The notes beneath the pieces are model-generated. The model did no database searches. It was not told where the DNA came from and worked only from the letters and a program-made list of their open reading frames with translations. DNA of 34,182 nucleotides. Origin: JBDRKE01 sp043814315. Lineage in GTDB: Bacteria > Omnitrophota > Gorgyraeia > Gygaellales > Profunditerraquicolaceae. The translations under genes and the position numbers were made by a program. Shown piece by piece: positions 8,213 to 15,665 of the stretch; position 1 is the first letter of the stretch, and every line of letters starts with the position of its first letter. The stretch spans positions 1 through 34,182 of the forward strand of contig JBDRKE010000018.1 of assembly GCA_043814315.1 (NCBI GenBank), written 5' to 3'.

Positions 8213-8241
8213 TTGACATCGTAAATTTTTGGTATTATTAT
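8213..8241 (+). promoter_or_regulatory. Promoter of the HU gene
   Basis: TTGACA (8213-8218) and TATTAT (8236-8241) are 17 bases apart, a near-consensus sigma-70 promoter. An 11-base TTAGAAACGTT (8244-8254), the same word as the right ends of the palindromic elements, starts 2 bases after the -10 box and would overlap the transcription start. Confidence 0.7.
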
Positions 8242-8259
8242 GGTTAGAAACGTTAGGCA

Positions 8260-8332
8260 ACTCCTCGCATGAGCAAGTCAAGTGAAGCTTATGCTCGGAG
8301 TCATTTTCGTACATGAAATAGCTGGAAAATGA
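8260..8332 (+). other. Structured 5' leader of the HU transcript
   Basis: Between promoter and start codon lie about 100 untranslated bases with two possible hairpins. The first pairs ACTCC (8260-8264) plus GAGCA (8271-8275) with TGCTCGGAGT (8292-8301). The second pairs TCATTTTC (8301-8308) with GAAAATGA (8325-8332), a perfect 8-bp stem ending just before the ribosome site GAGGGAGGTG. This could be an autoregulatory leader; nothing proves it. Confidence 0.35.
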
Positions 8333-8348
8333 TGAGGGAGGTGAAAAA

Positions 8349-8621
8349 ATGACAAAGAAGGATATTATTTTAAAGGTTTCCGATGGAACAGGCCTAAAGC
8401 AGATAGATGTCAAGAAGGTCGTGCAGAAGACATTTGATACTATCGTCGAGGCGCTTATCCGGGGAGAAAAGATAGAATTACGGAATTTCGGCGTTTTTAA
8501 GATCAAGCAGAGAAAAAGCCGCACAGGTAGGAATCCTCGCACCAATCAGGTCATTCCCGTCCCACCGAGAAAAGTGGTAATTTTTAAGGCTGGCTTGGAA
8601 ATGAAGCAAAAAGTGAAATAA
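8349..8621 (+). CDS. hup: HU/IHF-family DNA-binding protein
   Basis: The protein has 90 residues, the standard size. It shows the family pattern: an N-terminal helix pair beginning MTKKDIILKVS, then EKIELRNFGVFKIKQRKSRTG, then the DNA-binding beta-arm GRNPRTNQVIPVPPRKVVIFKAG containing the conserved RNP motif with the intercalating proline. It is a nucleoid protein that bends or wraps DNA as a dimer. The ribosome site GGGAGGTG lies 7 bases upstream. It has its own strong promoter and a structured leader, consistent with high expression. It is probably the first gene of a run through hisS. HU and IHF subunits cannot be told apart from sequence alone; the lack of a clear partner gene favours a homodimeric HU. 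Confidence 0.95.
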   Translation: MTKKDIILKVSDGTGLKQIDVKKVVQKTFDTIVEALIRGEKIELRNFGVFKIKQRKSRTGRNPRTNQVIPVPPRKVVIFKAGLEMKQKVK

Positions 8622-8655
8622 TCGGCCCACACCGCTAGGCAAAAGTATATTTTAT

Positions 8656-9912
8656 ATGTTGTATAGAAGAGTAGCCGGGACAAAAGATATTTTGCCCGAA
8701 GAGGTTTGCTTTTGGCAAAAAATTGAAGAGGCAAGCCGCCGCATTTTTTCTCTTTACAATTACCTGGAAATCCGGGCGCCTTTAATCGAAGAAGAGCCTT
8801 TATTCAATCGTTCTTTAGGCCCATCCTCAGAAATTGTTCAGAAACAGATGTTTCTGATGAAAAATAAGGATGAGACTTATGTCCTGCGGCCGGAAGGAAC
8901 GGCCTCTATTGTGCGTGCCTATGTGGAGAACCATCTGGATAAGGCCTTAGGCTTCGCAAAATTCTATTACCTGGGCCCTATGTTTCGGCTGGAGAGGCCG
9001 CAAAAGGGAAGGTTGCGGCAATTCCACCATATCGGCTGCGAGGCCATCGGTTCTTACGACCCTGATGTGGATGTGGAGATTATAAGCTTGGCCGGGAATC
9101 TGCTAAAAGGTTTTTCTATCAGCGGTTACGTCATAAAATTAAACAGCTTAGGGTGCGCCAGGGACAAAAAAGAACTAAGCTCCATTTTGCATAAGGGCCT
9201 GAAGGACAAATTAAGCAAGCTCTGCGAGGATTGTCAAAAAAGATTCAAGGCTAATGCGCTAAGAATCCTGGATTGCAAGAATGAAACCTGTCAGGAAGTG
9301 GTCAGGGAATTGGATATCAAGGATTCCTATCTTTGCCCTGATTGCCTCAAGCATTTTAATCAAGTCAAAGAAGGCCTGGATTCCTTAAAAATCAAATACA
9401 CCGTAGCTCCTTATCTGGTTCGCGGCCTGGATTATTATACGCGCACGGTTTTTGAAATTACGCATAAGGACCTGGGCGCTCAGGATGCTTTGGGCGCAGG
9501 AGGCCGATATGATAACCTGGTAAAGGAATTAGGGGGGCCTGACGTTGGGGCCATGGGGTTTGCGTTTGGAGTGGAAAGATTGTTGTTAGTGCAAGGTGCC
9601 TGCCTTGTCGGCAGGCAGGCAAGGTGCGAGGTGCAAGGTAAAAGCTTGACTTATCTGATATCCTTAGGACAAGAGGCTGAAAGAGAGGGTATTAAGATAT
9701 TGGAGAATTTGCGCAAAAACGGAATTGCCTGCGATACGGATTACGAGAGCAAATCCCTGAAGGGCGCTATGCGCCGCGCCAATGACTTAAATGCAAGGTT
9801 TGTTTTAATCTTAGGGGAGGATGAACTCAAAAAGAACGTTGTGACTGTGAAAGATATGACTTCGGGGGAACAAAAGGAAGTAACGCAACAAGAATTGTTG
9901 AAAGAACTATAA
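8656..9912 (+). CDS. hisS: Histidyl-tRNA synthetase
   Basis: This class II synthetase of 418 residues charges tRNA-His. Visible family blocks are VAGTKDILPEE at the N-terminus, motif 2 (FYYLGPMFRLERPQKGR then RQFHHIGCEAIG), the histidine-binding LVRGLDYYTRTVFEIT, and motif 3 (GAMGFAFGVERLLLV). The C-terminal anticodon-binding domain begins about residue 330 (LTYLISLGQEAEREG). Cysteine pairs (CEDC, CLKHF region, residues 190-235) lie in the insertion domain. Between catalytic and anticodon domains, residues 312-328 (GACLVGRQARCEVQGK) are encoded by a palindromic repeat rather than family sequence. No ribosome site precedes the ATG, which follows hup by 34 bases; translation may be coupled or non-canonical. 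Confidence 0.97.
   Translation: MLYRRVAGTKDILPEEVCFWQKIEEASRRIFSLYNYLEIRAPLIEEEPLFNRSLGPSSEIVQKQMFLMKNKDETYVLRPEGTASIVRAYVENHLDKALGFAKFYYLGPMFRLERPQKGRLRQFHHIGCEAIGSYDPDVDVEIISLAGNLLKGFSISGYVIKLNSLGCARDKKELSSILHKGLKDKLSKLCEDCQKRFKANALRILDCKNETCQEVVRELDIKDSYLCPDCLKHFNQVKEGLDSLKIKYTVAPYLVRGLDYYTRTVFEITHKDLGAQDALGAGGRYDNLVKELGGPDVGAMGFAFGVERLLLVQGACLVGRQARCEVQGKSLTYLISLGQEAEREGIKILENLRKNGIACDTDYESKSLKGAMRRANDLNARFVLILGEDELKKNVVTVKDMTSGEQKEVTQQELLKEL
9589..9639 (+). repeat. Palindromic repeat inserted in frame inside hisS
   Basis: Direct 9-bp copies GTGCAAGGT at 9589-9597 and 9631-9639 bracket a hairpin: GCCTGCC (9598-9604), loop TTGTC, GGCAGGC (9610-9616). The repeat unit is 42 bases, exactly 14 codons, so the frame is kept. 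The same GCCTGCC/GGCAGGC words occur at 11486-11527. Confidence 0.7.
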
Positions 9913-9918
9913 TATGCA

Positions 9919-10053
9919 GTTCAAATATACAAATCACAATTTACAAATCACAAACAATATACAATACCAAATATGCAAATCACAAACAATATTGGATATT
10001 GTGATTTCGGTATTGTGATTTGTTTGTATATTGGAATTTGTGATTTGTAAATT
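9919..10053 (+). repeat. CAAATCACAAA-type inverted-repeat element between hisS and aspS
   Basis: The gap is almost entirely built from the words ACAAATCACAA and AATATACAATACC and their complements. AATTTACAAATCACAAA (9938-9954) pairs perfectly with TTTGTGATTTGTAAATT (10037-10053), and inner words pair as well. The transcript would fold into one long AT-rich hairpin. AAGGT at 10056-10060 may be the ribosome site of aspS. Confidence 0.75.
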
Positions 10054-10063
10054 TTAAGGTAAT

Positions 10064-11461
10064 ATGCTACGCACTCACACTTGCGGAGAATTAAACTCAA
10101 AATATATCGGTCAAGAGGCAACGCTCTGCGGCTGGGTCGCTACGCGCCGTGACCATGGCAAGATTATTTTCATTGATATCCGCGATAGATACGGTTTGAC
10201 GCAGGTTGTTTTTACGCCCAATGATGCCGGCGGAGGTTATGCGTCAGCCCAGGATTTAAGGAGTGAATATGTCGTAAAGGTCACCGGCAAAGTTAATCCC
10301 AGGCCCAAGGGAAACATTAATCCGAAACTGGCCACAGGGGAAGTGGAGTTATTAGCGGAAAAGTTGGAAATCTTAAACGCCAGCCTCACCCCGCCGTTTG
10401 AGATTCAGGAAGATCTTGATGTCACTGAGGAGATGCGGCTTAAATACCGCTATCTGGATTTAAGAAGAAGGAAGGTTTTGAATAATCTTCTTTTAAGAAG
10501 CGCCCTTTATATGTTGATACGCAATTTTATGGCGCAACATGATTTTGTTGAGTGCGAAACGCCGATTCTTACCAAATCCACGCCTGAGGGAGCCAGGGAT
10601 TACCTGGTGCCTTCCCGGATGAATCCGGGGCAGTTTTATGCGCTGCCCCAATCCCCGCAGTTATTCAAACAGATCCTGATGGTGGCAGGCATCGAACGGT
10701 ATTACCAGATTGCCAAGTGTTTTCGCGACGAAGATTTGCGCGCTGACCGCCAGCCTGAATTCACGCAGCTGGATTTAGAGATGTCTTTTATCAGCGAAGA
10801 GGACATCTTTGGCCTGACCGAAGAGTTGATGAAATTGATAGTCAAGGAGATAAAAGGCATAGATATAAAGGTGCCTTTTTTGCGCATAGCTTTTGATGAG
10901 GCACAAAAGAAGTTTAATTCGGATAAGCCGGACCTGAGAAAAGAGATGGCTTGTGAATTTGCTTTTTGTTGGGTTGTGGACTTTCCTCTGTTTAAATATA
11001 ATGAAGAGGAAAAACGCTGGGAGAGCGAGCATCATCCTTTTACTTCACCGGCCCAGGAACATCTGAATATTCTGGAACAATCTCCCGAAAAAGCCAAATC
11101 GCGTTCTTATGACCTGGTGCTTAACGGCATAGAGATTGGCTCAGGTTCCATAAGAATCCACGATCCGCAATTGCAAGAGAGGATTTTTAAAATTATCGGT
11201 ATGAATAAGGAAGAGGCCCGTAGGCGTTTCGGATTCCTTTTGGAGGCTTTTCAATACGGCGCGCCCCCGCATGGCGGAATCGCCTTTGGCCTGGACAGAT
11301 TGATGTCCATTTTTGCAGGCGAAGAAAGCATCAGGGAAGTTATCGCCTTTCCTAAGACGAGCGCAGGGATTTGTCCTTTGACCCTTGCGCCTTCCGAGGT
11401 AGATGAAAAGCAGCTAAGGGAATTAGGATTAGCTGTCAAGATAAATCCCAAATCCCAATGA
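10064..11461 (+). CDS. aspS: Aspartyl-tRNA synthetase lacking the GAD domain
   Basis: This class II synthetase has 465 residues. An N-terminal OB-fold anticodon domain (LCGWVATRRDHGKIIFIDIR) is followed by motif 1 (FVECETPILTKSTPEGARDY), motif 2 (FRDEDLRADRQPEFTQLDLE) and motif 3 (GIAFGLDRLMSI). All of it is bacterial in type. Bacterial AspRS is normally about 580-600 residues because a roughly 110-residue GAD domain follows the SDKPDLR motif. Here SDKPDLR (residues 286-292) is followed after about 10 residues by WVVDFPLF, so that domain is absent while the flanking sequence is intact. Whether the enzyme charges only Asp or also Asn tRNA cannot be decided here. The last residues (NPKSQ) are encoded by an AAATCCCAAATCCC repeat word. 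Confidence 0.96.
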   Translation: MLRTHTCGELNSKYIGQEATLCGWVATRRDHGKIIFIDIRDRYGLTQVVFTPNDAGGGYASAQDLRSEYVVKVTGKVNPRPKGNINPKLATGEVELLAEKLEILNASLTPPFEIQEDLDVTEEMRLKYRYLDLRRRKVLNNLLLRSALYMLIRNFMAQHDFVECETPILTKSTPEGARDYLVPSRMNPGQFYALPQSPQLFKQILMVAGIERYYQIAKCFRDEDLRADRQPEFTQLDLEMSFISEEDIFGLTEELMKLIVKEIKGIDIKVPFLRIAFDEAQKKFNSDKPDLRKEMACEFAFCWVVDFPLFKYNEEEKRWESEHHPFTSPAQEHLNILEQSPEKAKSRSYDLVLNGIEIGSGSIRIHDPQLQERIFKIIGMNKEEARRRFGFLLEAFQYGAPPHGGIAFGLDRLMSIFAGEESIREVIAFPKTSAGICPLTLAPSEVDEKQLRELGLAVKINPKSQ

Positions 11462-11485
11462 CCGAAACTTGCATGTTTGGAATTT

Positions 11486-11527
11486 GCCTGCCTGCCGCCT
11501 GCCTGCCGGTAGGCAGGGTAGGCAGGG
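11486..11527 (+). repeat. GCCTGCC/GGCAGG palindromic repeat
   Basis: Tandem GCCTGCCTGCC copies (11486-11507) are followed directly by the complementary GGTAGGCAGG word twice (11508-11527), forming a GC-rich hairpin. It lies between aspS and the lipoprotein gene and shares its core with the repeat inside hisS. Flanking words (AATCCCAAATCCC at the aspS end, TTGGAAATTGGAATTT after it) suggest it sits within another AT-rich inverted-repeat element. Confidence 0.65.
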
Positions 11528-11565
11528 TGCTTGGAAATTGGAATTTAATTAAAAGGAGGAGTGAA

Positions 11566-12120
11566 ATGATGAGTAAGTATTTGTACGGGCTACTGGGTTT
11601 ATGCGTTTTGCTGTCAGGTTGTACGGTCAGGACATATCCCTTGATCCGGGACAGGGTGGACCAGGATTTATCGACGGGTAACCGCGGCTATCTTCAGGGA
11701 ATAGCCCCGGCTGCGCCTGAAAGGAAATCCAAGCGTACTACCAGAGTCGTAGAGATTGAGCTGTCTTCTCCTATAAAGATTGACAAGCGTTCAAGGGAAG
11801 AGGTTGCCGAGTCTTCAACCACAACGGCCGCATCAGATGAAGAGTGGTTAGAAGATGAAGATAATAACCAGGGTTATATAACGCAAAGCCTGGTACCTGT
11901 GATGAAAAAACCTTCGCAAATGGCTTTCGAAAAGTACACCGTCCAAAAAGGGGATACGTTACAGAAAATCTCTCAAAAATACTTTGGGACCACCAAAAAA
12001 TGGCAGAAAATCTACGAGGCCAACACGAATACCTTAAAAGGCCCGGACAAGATTTACGTGGGGCAGGTTTTAGATATCCCCATGGATTCTTCGAAGGGAT
12101 TACCGCAAAGGATTAAATAA
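11566..12120 (+). CDS. LysM-domain lipoprotein
   Basis: The protein has 184 residues. I start at 11566 (MMSKYLYG) because AAAAGGAGGAGTG lies just upstream; the frame is open further up but runs through the GCCTGCC repeat. A lipoprotein signal ends in LLSGC with the lipidated cysteine at residue 19. Residues 20-120 are polar and acidic, low-complexity and probably extended (TTTAASDEEWLEDEDNNQG). Residues about 124-172 form one LysM domain (YTVQKGDTLQKISQKYFGT ... VGQVLDIP), which binds peptidoglycan N-acetylglucosamine. The protein would tether a membrane to the cell wall. It is followed by phoH after 6 bases and is likely in the same operon. The enzymatic role, if any, is unknown; no catalytic domain is present. 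Confidence 0.9.
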   Translation: MMSKYLYGLLGLCVLLSGCTVRTYPLIRDRVDQDLSTGNRGYLQGIAPAAPERKSKRTTRVVEIELSSPIKIDKRSREEVAESSTTTAASDEEWLEDEDNNQGYITQSLVPVMKKPSQMAFEKYTVQKGDTLQKISQKYFGTTKKWQKIYEANTNTLKGPDKIYVGQVLDIPMDSSKGLPQRIK

Positions 12121-12126
12121 GGAGCC

Positions 12127-13080
12127 ATGGAGAAGGTTATAAAATTAGAAACTCTTCAGGAGTCAAGAAATCTTTTTGGCTTGCATGATGAAAACCTTAA
12201 AACCCTGGAAAAAGAGTTTAAGGTTAAACTGCATGCGCGCGGTGAGCATTTAAAGGTCAACGGTACCGCTACCAACATAAAAAAGGCCTCCCGCATTATT
12301 GAATACATACTGGATGCCTATCGAAGCAGCCATACAGACTTAGGAAGGCAGGATTTAGCTTACCTGATATCAGATTTTAAAAAGTCCGGCAAAGAGGCAG
12401 TTGTGGCGCCTATGAATATTCAGCCCATCATGCGCTCTTCCAGCGGCAAGCAGGTAGGCCCGAAAACAAAAGGCCAGCGCGAATACGTAGAGGCGATCAA
12501 AAAATTCGACATCGTCTTCGGTATCGGGCCAGCCGGAACCGGCAAGACGTATCTGGCTATGGCTTGCGCCGTAGAGGCGCTTAAGAAACAGGAAGTGCGC
12601 CGTATCATCCTGACGCGGCCGGCCATTGAAGCAGGTGAGTCTTTGGGGTTTCTCCCCGGGGATATGTACGAAAAGATATCCCCGTATTTAAGGCCTTTGT
12701 ATGATGCGCTTTATGATATGATGGAGGTGGAGCGCATTGAAAAAAACTTAGAAACCGGTATTATTGAAGTGGCGCCGCTGGCGTATATGAGAGGGCGCAC
12801 CCTTAACGATGCCTTTATCATCCTGGATGAAGCGCAGAATTGCACGGCTGAACAGATGAAGATGTTTCTGACGCGCTTGGGGTTTGACTCCAAGGCCGTG
12901 ATTACGGGGGACATTACGCAAAGCGATCTTCCCGACGGAAAACCGATTGGCCTGCTTCAGGCGCAGGATATATTGAAGCCTATCGAGGGGATTCATTTCA
13001 TTTATTTTAGCGGTTCGGATGTGGTCCGGCATGCGCTGGTCCAAAGAATCATTGAGGCCTATGATAAAAATAATCGATAA
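12127..13080 (+). CDS. phoH: PhoH-family ATPase
   Basis: This cytoplasmic P-loop ATPase has 317 residues, the usual length. The N-terminal KH-like part (residues 1-90, LKVNGTATNIKKASRIIEYI) is followed by the core. Walker A is GPAGTGKTYLA at about residues 137-147. Walker B is FIILDEAQN at about 235-243, and the sensor-like region is VITGDITQSDLP. The helicase-like motif TRPAIEAGESLGFLPGD is typical of the PhoH/YbeZ type. In many bacteria YbeZ works with the ribosomal endonuclease YbeY, whose gene lies two positions downstream here. The ribosome site is AAGGAG, 5 bases before the ATG. The 3' end overlaps the next gene by 20 bases. The biochemical role is a proposed RNA helicase/ATPase in rRNA maturation, known for the family and not shown here. 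Confidence 0.96.
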   Translation: MEKVIKLETLQESRNLFGLHDENLKTLEKEFKVKLHARGEHLKVNGTATNIKKASRIIEYILDAYRSSHTDLGRQDLAYLISDFKKSGKEAVVAPMNIQPIMRSSSGKQVGPKTKGQREYVEAIKKFDIVFGIGPAGTGKTYLAMACAVEALKKQEVRRIILTRPAIEAGESLGFLPGDMYEKISPYLRPLYDALYDMMEVERIEKNLETGIIEVAPLAYMRGRTLNDAFIILDEAQNCTAEQMKMFLTRLGFDSKAVITGDITQSDLPDGKPIGLLQAQDILKPIEGIHFIYFSGSDVVRHALVQRIIEAYDKNNR

Positions 13081-14461
13081 AACCAAAATTAAGCAGAAAA
13101 GGATTCTTATTCTTTTCTGGATCGTGCTCGCTTTTTTCATCAGCTACATGAATCAGGTCAACCTGGTGGTCCCGCTGTTTTTGGCCTGTCTCTTTGCCTA
13201 CGTTAAATTCAGGAAGCTTAACGTCCGGTTCATGCATTTGATTTTCATGTTCTTAATCACTTTTGTGAGCAGCTTTTTTATCATCAACGAAAGGTTGCCT
13301 ATTTATTTCCATTCTTTTTCAGCGATTCCTATGCTGGCGGCTCTTTTGTTCAATAACCTGGAGATCGCTCTTCTGCTTGCGTTGGCCTCAGCGGTATCCG
13401 TGGCTTCCTTAGGCAATAGCAGCCCGTTACAACTGTGCATTCTATTTTTGGTCGGCGGAATCATTTCCAGCCCTCTGGTCATGGGTGCCCGCAAGCGCAC
13501 GACGATTATCCGCGCAGGGCTTCTAGTGGGCATTGCTTGCGCCCTGTCTTTGTTTTTCATGCAGGGATTTGGGTTTTACCTGCCCAAAAGGTATATTTTT
13601 CTTATATTGAACGGAATCATATCCAGCGGCGTGGTTTTATTGTTGCTGCCGGTTTTTGAGTATCTTTTTCAAACCGTGACCAACATCAGTTTGCTGGAGC
13701 TGGCCGATTTTCAACACCCCCTGCTGCAGCGCATGGTGATGGAGGCGCCCGGCACTTATCATCATAGTCTCGTGGTGGGCAATCTCTCGGATACGGCCTG
13801 TGAGGTCGTAGGCGCGAATTCTCTTCTTGCCCGCATCGGCGCTTATTATCATGACATAGGCAAACTTCAAAAGCCGAATTATTTCAGCGAAAATATGGAT
13901 ATCGAAAGCAGCAAGCATGATGCGTTAGCCCCTTCCATGAGCAAGCTCATCATTATGAATCACGTTAAAGAGGGCATGGAACTGGCCAGAAAATACAAGT
14001 TGAAGCCTCCTCTGATTGATTTCATCCAGCGGCATCACGGCAACAGCCTGGTGTTTTATTTTTACCAGCGGGCCCTTGAAAAACTTGAGGAGGACCAGGA
14101 GGTTAAAGAGGAGGGTTTCCGTTATCCGGGCCCGAAACCCAATACGAAAGAAACAGCCATTGTTTTGCTGGCAGATTCCGTAGAGGCGGCTACGCGTGCC
14201 CTTAAGGAGCCGACCCCCAAAAAAATCGAAGAGGTGGTGCATAAGATTATCAACAATAAATTCATTGACGGCCAGCTCGATGAGTGCGATTTGACACTGA
14301 AAGACTTAGAGAGGATTTCGGCCGTCTTTATTCGTATCTTGAGCGGCATCTACCACAGCCGCGTCACCTATCCCGAAGAAAACAAAAGTGAGAGTAACCC
14401 TAAAAAATCATCAAAAGAAAATTCCGCTCCATCCGAAAAGGATAAAACAAGTCATCCTTAG
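13061..14461 (+). CDS. 7TM-HD (PgpH/YqfF-like) phosphodiesterase, short form
   Basis: The protein has 466 residues from the ATG at 13061; an earlier ATG at 13019 lies deeper within phoH and has no better ribosome site. About seven membrane helices occupy residues 10-205. An HD domain follows: TYHHSLVVGNLSD, YYHDIGKLQKP (metal-binding His-Asp at 264-265), RHHG at about 328, and ALLADS-like VLLADSVEAATRA. PgpH/YqfF proteins hydrolyse cyclic di-AMP in Firmicutes and usually carry a large extracellular N-terminal 7TMR-HDED domain, giving about 700 residues. That domain is missing, as only a short cytoplasmic tail precedes the first helix. The gene overlaps phoH by 20 bases and ybeY by 74, the same order as in Bacillus. 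The C-terminal 25 residues are Ser/Lys-rich. Confidence 0.88.
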   Translation: MIKIIDKTKIKQKRILILFWIVLAFFISYMNQVNLVVPLFLACLFAYVKFRKLNVRFMHLIFMFLITFVSSFFIINERLPIYFHSFSAIPMLAALLFNNLEIALLLALASAVSVASLGNSSPLQLCILFLVGGIISSPLVMGARKRTTIIRAGLLVGIACALSLFFMQGFGFYLPKRYIFLILNGIISSGVVLLLLPVFEYLFQTVTNISLLELADFQHPLLQRMVMEAPGTYHHSLVVGNLSDTACEVVGANSLLARIGAYYHDIGKLQKPNYFSENMDIESSKHDALAPSMSKLIIMNHVKEGMELARKYKLKPPLIDFIQRHHGNSLVFYFYQRALEKLEEDQEVKEEGFRYPGPKPNTKETAIVLLADSVEAATRALKEPTPKKIEEVVHKIINNKFIDGQLDECDLTLKDLERISAVFIRILSGIYHSRVTYPEENKSESNPKKSSKENSAPSEKDKTSHP

Positions 14462-14828
14462 GGCCCTGTCGTCAGAGTTGACAAAAAAATCAGGCGAAAT
14501 CACGGTCTGTTTCGTTAATGACAAAAAAATCAAAGAACTAAATCTTAGGTATCTGCAAAAAAATGAGCCGACGGATGTCCTGGCCTTTGACAGCGGGGAC
14601 ATCGTGGTGTCCACCGACGCGGCTATTCGAAATGCGAAAATCTTTGAAACAGAACGCCTGTATGAGCTTTATCTGTATATCATCCACGGGGTTTTGCATC
14701 TTTCCGGCTACGATGACAAGACACCTAAGCTTAAGAAAAAAATGGATAAAAAGACTAAAGAGATTTTTAAAAAATGTGGGAGTTTTAACGCAGATTTACG
14801 CAGATCTAATGCAGATCAACGCAGATAA
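14388..14828 (+). CDS. ybeY: Endoribonuclease YbeY (rRNA maturation factor)
   Basis: This is a zinc-dependent endoribonuclease acting in 16S rRNA processing and ribosome quality control, 146 residues. The metal motif is HGVLHLSGYDD at about residues 106-116: the first two histidines are present and the third ligand position is Asp, a variant seen in part of the family. Upstream family blocks are ELNLRYLQKNEPTDVLAFD. The start is GTG at 14388, within the 3' end of the HD gene in another frame, so translation is probably coupled; there is no clear ribosome site. The last 17 residues (CGSFNADLRRSNADQRR) are not family sequence. They come from an ACGCAGATT repeat element that begins at about 14787 and carries the stop. 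Confidence 0.93.
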   Translation: MRVTLKNHQKKIPLHPKRIKQVILRALSSELTKKSGEITVCFVNDKKIKELNLRYLQKNEPTDVLAFDSGDIVVSTDAAIRNAKIFETERLYELYLYIIHGVLHLSGYDDKTPKLKKKMDKKTKEIFKKCGSFNADLRRSNADQRR

Positions 14829-14871
14829 AGTTCTATCTGCGACAATTTGCGTGCAATCTGCGATTATTTGC
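14787..14871 (+). repeat. ACGCAGATT-type inverted-repeat element
   Basis: The left half repeats ACGCAGAT(TT) and near copies (14787-14826). The right half, 14834-14870, carries the complement ATCTGCG with spacers. It forms a long imperfect hairpin covering the 3' end of ybeY and the gap to recO. Confidence 0.7.
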
Positions 14872-14887
14872 TTTTAAAATATTACTT

Positions 14888-15643
14888 ATGGGCCTTCACA
14901 AAACAGAAGCCATTGTCTTAAGCCGAAGGGATTTTCGCGAAACGTCCCTGATTGCTAATTTCTATTCGCGGGAGTTTGGCAAGATGAGCGGTTTATGCAA
15001 GGGGATCCGTACGGAGCCGGCTAAATTTGCCAGTACCCTTGAGCCATTTTCTCTCAACGAAATCATTTTTTATAAGAAAAGAAATTCGGAATTGCACCTT
15101 GTGGCCCAAGCGGATCTTACGGATAGCTTCGATGAGGTCCGCAAGGATATCGTCAAAATAAGCACGGCCAGCCTGATGATGGAGCTTCTGTCGGTGCTGA
15201 TGCCCGTGGAAGACAAGAATGAAGAGGTGTTTCATCTGGCTCTCACCTGCCTTCAGGAACTGAAGAATCCAACGAACACGGAAAAAATCATGACCATTTT
15301 TAAGATCAAGATGCTGGTCCTTTCGGGCTTTAAGCCTCATTTTGATTCTTGCATCTGTTGTCAGGATAGAATTTTAGGCCAGTCAAAATTCAGCCTCGCT
15401 CTGGGAGGTCTGCTTTGCTCACGGTGCTTCAAGAGGGATTTGAGCAGCCGTCACATTTTCAGGGGGACTGTGGCGTCCATTTTGCATATTGAAAAAAGCG
15501 AATTCAAGAATACGCTCAATTTGGGAATGAATCCGCAGATTAAGAAAGAGCTGGAGGTGATTTTGAACGCCTTTCTGAATTTTCATTTAGAGAAGGAGCT
15601 CAAGTCCCAAAGAGTTTTGAATAAATTGGCCGTGTCCGTTTAG
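14888..15643 (+). CDS. recO: DNA repair protein RecO
   Basis: The protein has 251 residues. An N-terminal OB fold (KTEAIVLSRRDFRETSLIANFY, GKMSGLCKGIR) is followed by a helical domain and a zinc-finger-like motif. The finger is CICC at about residues 155-158 and CSRC at about 178-181, in the usual place. RecO anneals single strands and helps RecR load RecA onto SSB-covered DNA in the RecFOR pathway. The ATG follows the ACGCAGATT repeat directly and has no ribosome site. RecO commonly lies downstream of the ybeY/era block in bacteria, and era is missing here. The end of the frame (LKSQRVLNKLAVSV) is complete. Confidence 0.93.
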   Translation: MGLHKTEAIVLSRRDFRETSLIANFYSREFGKMSGLCKGIRTEPAKFASTLEPFSLNEIIFYKKRNSELHLVAQADLTDSFDEVRKDIVKISTASLMMELLSVLMPVEDKNEEVFHLALTCLQELKNPTNTEKIMTIFKIKMLVLSGFKPHFDSCICCQDRILGQSKFSLALGGLLCSRCFKRDLSSRHIFRGTVASILHIEKSEFKNTLNLGMNPQIKKELEVILNAFLNFHLEKELKSQRVLNKLAVSV

Positions 15644-15665
15644 TATAGTATTCAACTCACATGTG

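Noticed and set aside
11458..11565. Upstream extension of the LysM lipoprotein frame to 11458
   Set aside because: The extra residues are translated GCCTGCC repeat, and the strong ribosome site and lipoprotein signal both point to 11566.
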